Shown: in pieces, positions 5,343 through 7,011 of the stretch
How positions within the stretch are numbered: position 1 is the stretch's first letter
Layout of the letters: every line of letters starts with the position of its first letter
From: Bacteroidota bacterium
GTDB taxonomy: Bacteria; Bacteroidota; Bacteroidia; Cytophagales; Cyclobacteriaceae
Length of the DNA stretch: 7,011 nucleotides
Assembly: GCA_027297025.1 (NCBI GenBank)
Contig: JAPUIM010000503.1
Span: forward strand, 1-7,011
Direction of reading: 5' to 3'
Notes under the pieces: model-generated
The model's input: only the letters and a program-made list of their open reading frames with translations
What the model was told of the DNA's origin: nothing
Databases searched by the model: none
Made by a program: the position numbers and the translations under genes

Positions 5343-6350
5343 CTAAAGCACGTAGGACAATACTACCAGAAACCTTGCGTCAATAGCACCCAGGCGTTCA
5401 TAGGCTGCCTTGGAAATTTTGATCAACAACTTCTCATTGTTTCCCGTATCCGGCAATTTTCCTACTACCCGAACAAAAACCCTCATGTCATTCATTTCAT
5501 TTTTTATCTGAATGATGGTGCCTACCGGAGCTGTCCGGTGCAACGCCAGGTATTTTCTAGTATCGCTGTATTGATCAATAACTTCAGCCAATCCTTCTTC
5601 TACAATTTGATCGGGATCTAATATAACAAGATCAGGTGTTTCGCTTTCTTTTTTGGTAACCTTGATGGTAGTCTCAGCTACCAGCGGCTTCGAAGTATCC
5701 AATGTTGAATTATCTTTTTCCCCTACTCCAATGATCAGTTTCTGACCCGGATTCAAGCTATTATCACGCATTCCGTTCCATTTTTTTATTTCAGATACTG
5801 AGACTTGATAAGTCTGGGCTATGGAGAATAAAGTTTCTTTCTCCTTTACCAGGTGAGTGCGGTAGTTTTGGTGGATGGATTTGGCCTGGGAAGACGATAT
5901 AAGTTTTTCTTGGATTGGAGTATGTTTTTGGGGATCGGCAACTACTAATTGTTGTCCTACTGCCAGGGCGTTTCCTGTCAAATTATTCCATTGTTTTATT
6001 TGCTCCACACTAATTTGATATTTCTGTGTGATGGAATATAGGGTTTCAGATTTTTTAACCCGGTGCATATTGGTGGACTCTTCTGAAAAATAGCTGCCCT
6101 TGACCGGGATCTTGAGATTATCACCTATCTTCAGCCCGTTTGCAGCTTCCGGATTTACTTGAAGTATGTCAGATACTTTCACTTTGTATCTTTTGGCCAA
6201 CGAATACAAAGTTTCCTTGTGAGTGACCTGGTGCAAAATAAATGTTTGCCCTTTGTCTTGCACCAAACCAACCGAATCCTTTACTTGATACCCAGCCAGA
6301 ACTATTTGTGTCCCACCGGTCAAAATCAAAACAAAAATAAATTTCCTCAT
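5343..6350 (-). CDS. Secreted LysM peptidoglycan-binding protein with diverged RlpA-like domain (335 aa)
   Basis: An N-terminal signal peptide is clear (MRKFIFVLILTGGTQIVLAG, cleavage probably after A19). Three LysM modules follow at about residues 39-82, 95-137 and 165-207. Each has the pattern of a basic/hydrophobic strand, ETLY/FS, a helix, then an (I)xxWN or VNP turn and G-x-x-L. LysM modules bind N-acetylglucosamine-containing glycans, chiefly peptidoglycan, so the protein should act in the periplasm or at the cell wall. A linker (about 210-250) leads to a C-terminal region (253-333) resembling the double-psi beta-barrel of RlpA: LALHRTAPVGTIIQIKNEMN (268-287), then VFVRVVGKLPDTGN and IKISKAAYERLGA. 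The Asp of the RlpA DRGP motif, needed for lytic transglycosylase activity, has no equivalent (VVGKLP instead), so a binding rather than cutting role is inferred. It is the first gene of a probable two-gene transcript with the TIGR02757 gene. Confidence 0.9.
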   Translation of the reverse strand: MRKFIFVLILTGGTQIVLAGYQVKDSVGLVQDKGQTFILHQVTHKETLYSLAKRYKVKVSDILQVNPEAANGLKIGDNLKIPVKGSYFSEESTNMHRVKKSETLYSITQKYQISVEQIKQWNNLTGNALAVGQQLVVADPQKHTPIQEKLISSSQAKSIHQNYRTHLVKEKETLFSIAQTYQVSVSEIKKWNGMRDNSLNPGQKLIIGVGEKDNSTLDTSKPLVAETTIKVTKKESETPDLVILDPDQIVEEGLAEVIDQYSDTRKYLALHRTAPVGTIIQIKNEMNDMRVFVRVVGKLPDTGNNEKLLIKISKAAYERLGAIDARFLVVLSYVL

Positions 6351-6394
6351 CGATAAGATGGATTTTAAAGTTCCGCAAAATCAAATTTTTAATT

Positions 6395-6421
6395 TTTTGC
6401 AGAGGCTTGAATGCTGCAAAA
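6395..6421. repeat. 8-bp perfect inverted repeat overlapping the LysM gene promoter
   Basis: TTTTGCAG at 6395-6402 is the exact reverse complement of CTGCAAAA at 6414-6421, with 11 bases between. The right arm lies within the minus-strand -7 element at 6417-6424, and the left arm would fall just downstream of the transcription start. That position would suit an operator for a dimeric repressor, or a small 5' hairpin in the LysM transcript. TTTTGC is also simply the end of a Bacteroidota -7 box, so the left arm may be a chance copy. Confidence 0.5.
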
Positions 6422-6424
6422 GTA
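6417..6424 (-). promoter_or_regulatory. Candidate -7 element for the LysM/TIGR02757 transcript
   Basis: The minus strand reads TACTTTTG across 6424-6417, an exact match to TAnnTTTG of the primary Bacteroidota sigma factor. No clear TTTG appears at the expected distance upstream, only weak T-rich bases, so the -33 is uncertain. Transcription would begin near 6410, giving a leader of about 60 bases before the ATG at 6350. Confidence 0.5.
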
Positions 6425-6479
6425 ACAATAAATTAGGTGAACGATTCATCGATAATTAATTTAAAATCGTTAATAACCC

Positions 6480-6487
6480 TACATTTG
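6480..6487 (+). promoter_or_regulatory. Candidate -7 element for the NfeD-type protease gene
   Basis: TACATTTG at 6480-6487 is an exact match to the Bacteroidota -7 consensus TAnnTTTG. TTTA at 6460-6463, 16 bases upstream, is the only and weak -33 candidate. The start codon at 6536 would follow a leader of about 40 bases. The element is divergent from the LysM promoter, with about 56 bases between the two -7 boxes. Confidence 0.5.
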
Positions 6488-6535
6488 TACACCCCATTCT
6501 TTTGTAAGCAGGGTTAAATTTATAATTTTTGCTAT

Positions 6536-7011
6536 ATGGTTAATGTTACGAAAAGGAATCCCTCCATAATTTATTTGTTCTGGCTGGTCATCATGATACT
6601 GGACATGTTCCATTTCCAGGCTTTGGCTCAACAAAAGGATGATACCGAGAAAACATCGGTATTTTTAATGCACATCGATGCCCCCATCGATCCCCGCATG
6701 AATCGATATGTAGAATTGGCTTTATCAGAAGCTGATAATGTCAATCCGGACCTGGTGATCATTGAAATGGATACTTATGGTGGAGCCGTTACCGATGCTG
6801 ATGATATCAGGACACGAATAATGGAATTCGACCGACCCATATACGTATTTATAAATAAGGACGCTGCTTCTGCTGGAGCCTTGATATCTATTGCCTGCGA
6901 TAGTATTTATATGGCTCCTGGAGCCAGCATAGGAGCGGCCACAGTGGTCACTCCCGATGGTCAGGAGGCGCCGGACAAATACCAGTCTTATATGCGCTCC
7001 ATTATGCGGTC
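6536..7011 (+). CDS. NfeD-type membrane-associated ClpP-class serine protease, N-terminal part (cut by right edge)
   Basis: An ATG at 6536 opens 158 codons to the window edge. Residues 1-31 form a signal peptide or membrane anchor (core IIYLFWLVIMIL, then FQALAQQ), so the protease domain is expected outside the cytoplasm. The domain begins VFLMHIDAPIDPRMNRYVELA (42-62), typical of long NfeD proteins with a ClpP/SppA-like N-terminal protease. DTYGG (79-83) corresponds to the oxyanion-region motif, and ASAGALIS (111-118) holds the nucleophile Ser112. PGASIGAATVV (128-138) is the conserved strand and turn. In studied homologues a lysine completes a Ser-Lys dyad; K148 is a candidate here, unproven. 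The C-terminal membrane helices and OB-fold NfeD domain must lie beyond 7011 if the gene is full length. Related proteins cleave stomatin-like partners. No such partner is visible here. The gene is divergent from the LysM gene, with a perfect TAnnTTTG about 50 bases upstream. Confidence 0.9.
   Translation, partial: MVNVTKRNPSIIYLFWLVIMILDMFHFQALAQQKDDTEKTSVFLMHIDAPIDPRMNRYVELALSEADNVNPDLVIIEMDTYGGAVTDADDIRTRIMEFDRPIYVFINKDAASAGALISIACDSIYMAPGASIGAATVVTPDGQEAPDKYQSYMRSIMR

Noticed and set aside
6159..6384. Open frames on both strands over the LysM N-terminal region
   Set aside because: They are out of frame with the signal peptide and LysM1 and show no domain.
6347..6455. Direct repeat TCATCGATAA at 6347-6356 and 6446-6455
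   Set aside because: One copy covers the LysM start codon. Ten matching bases built round ATCGAT in AT-rich DNA can occur by chance, and no further copies or regular spacing were seen.

Overview
The window looks like ordinary chromosomal DNA from a member of the Bacteroidota, most probably the Cytophagales. The evidence is a DUF3822 protein next to coaD, a TIGR02757-family protein, a three-LysM protein with a diverged RlpA-like domain, an AT-rich composition, very weak Shine-Dalgarno signals, and intergenic matches to the Bacteroidota -7 promoter element TAnnTTTG. The order assignment is inference from gene content. No mobile element, CRISPR array, tRNA or rRNA is visible.

Left part (1-858): the N-terminal half of a PaaI-type hotdog thioesterase runs off the left edge on the minus strand. 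It is divergent from a small Nudix hydrolase; the 113-base gap between them shows no convincing promoter motif. Centre left (917-3082): a tight plus-strand cluster encodes a single-pass membrane protein with a pseudopilin-like N terminus, a DUF3822 protein expected to have an actin-like ATPase fold, and CoaD. The gaps are 1 and 5 bases, so this is almost certainly one transcript.

Centre right (3085-5329): a second, larger Nudix protein on the minus strand converges on coaD with a 2-base gap. It is divergent from pyrE (plus). pyrE in turn converges, with a 15-base gap, on a TIGR02757 protein (minus). Right part (5343-7011): the LysM/RlpA-like secreted protein lies directly upstream of the TIGR02757 gene on the minus strand, 13 bases apart. 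Across a 185-base region it is divergent from the start of an NfeD-type membrane-associated serine protease, which is cut by the right edge. That region carries a perfect TAnnTTTG element on each strand and an 8-base inverted repeat overlapping one of them.

Functionally the window mixes coenzyme A synthesis (coaD), pyrimidine synthesis/salvage (pyrE), nucleotide clean-up (two Nudix proteins) and cell-envelope functions (LysM protein, NfeD protease, pilin-like protein). I see no clear novel defence or mobile system. The most intriguing piece is the uncharacterised pair at 917-2624, in which a pilin-like membrane protein is translationally adjacent to a protein of PilM-like fold. Two genes (DUF3822 and TIGR02757) appear to use TTG start codons, and several enzymes carry substitutions in otherwise conserved motifs.
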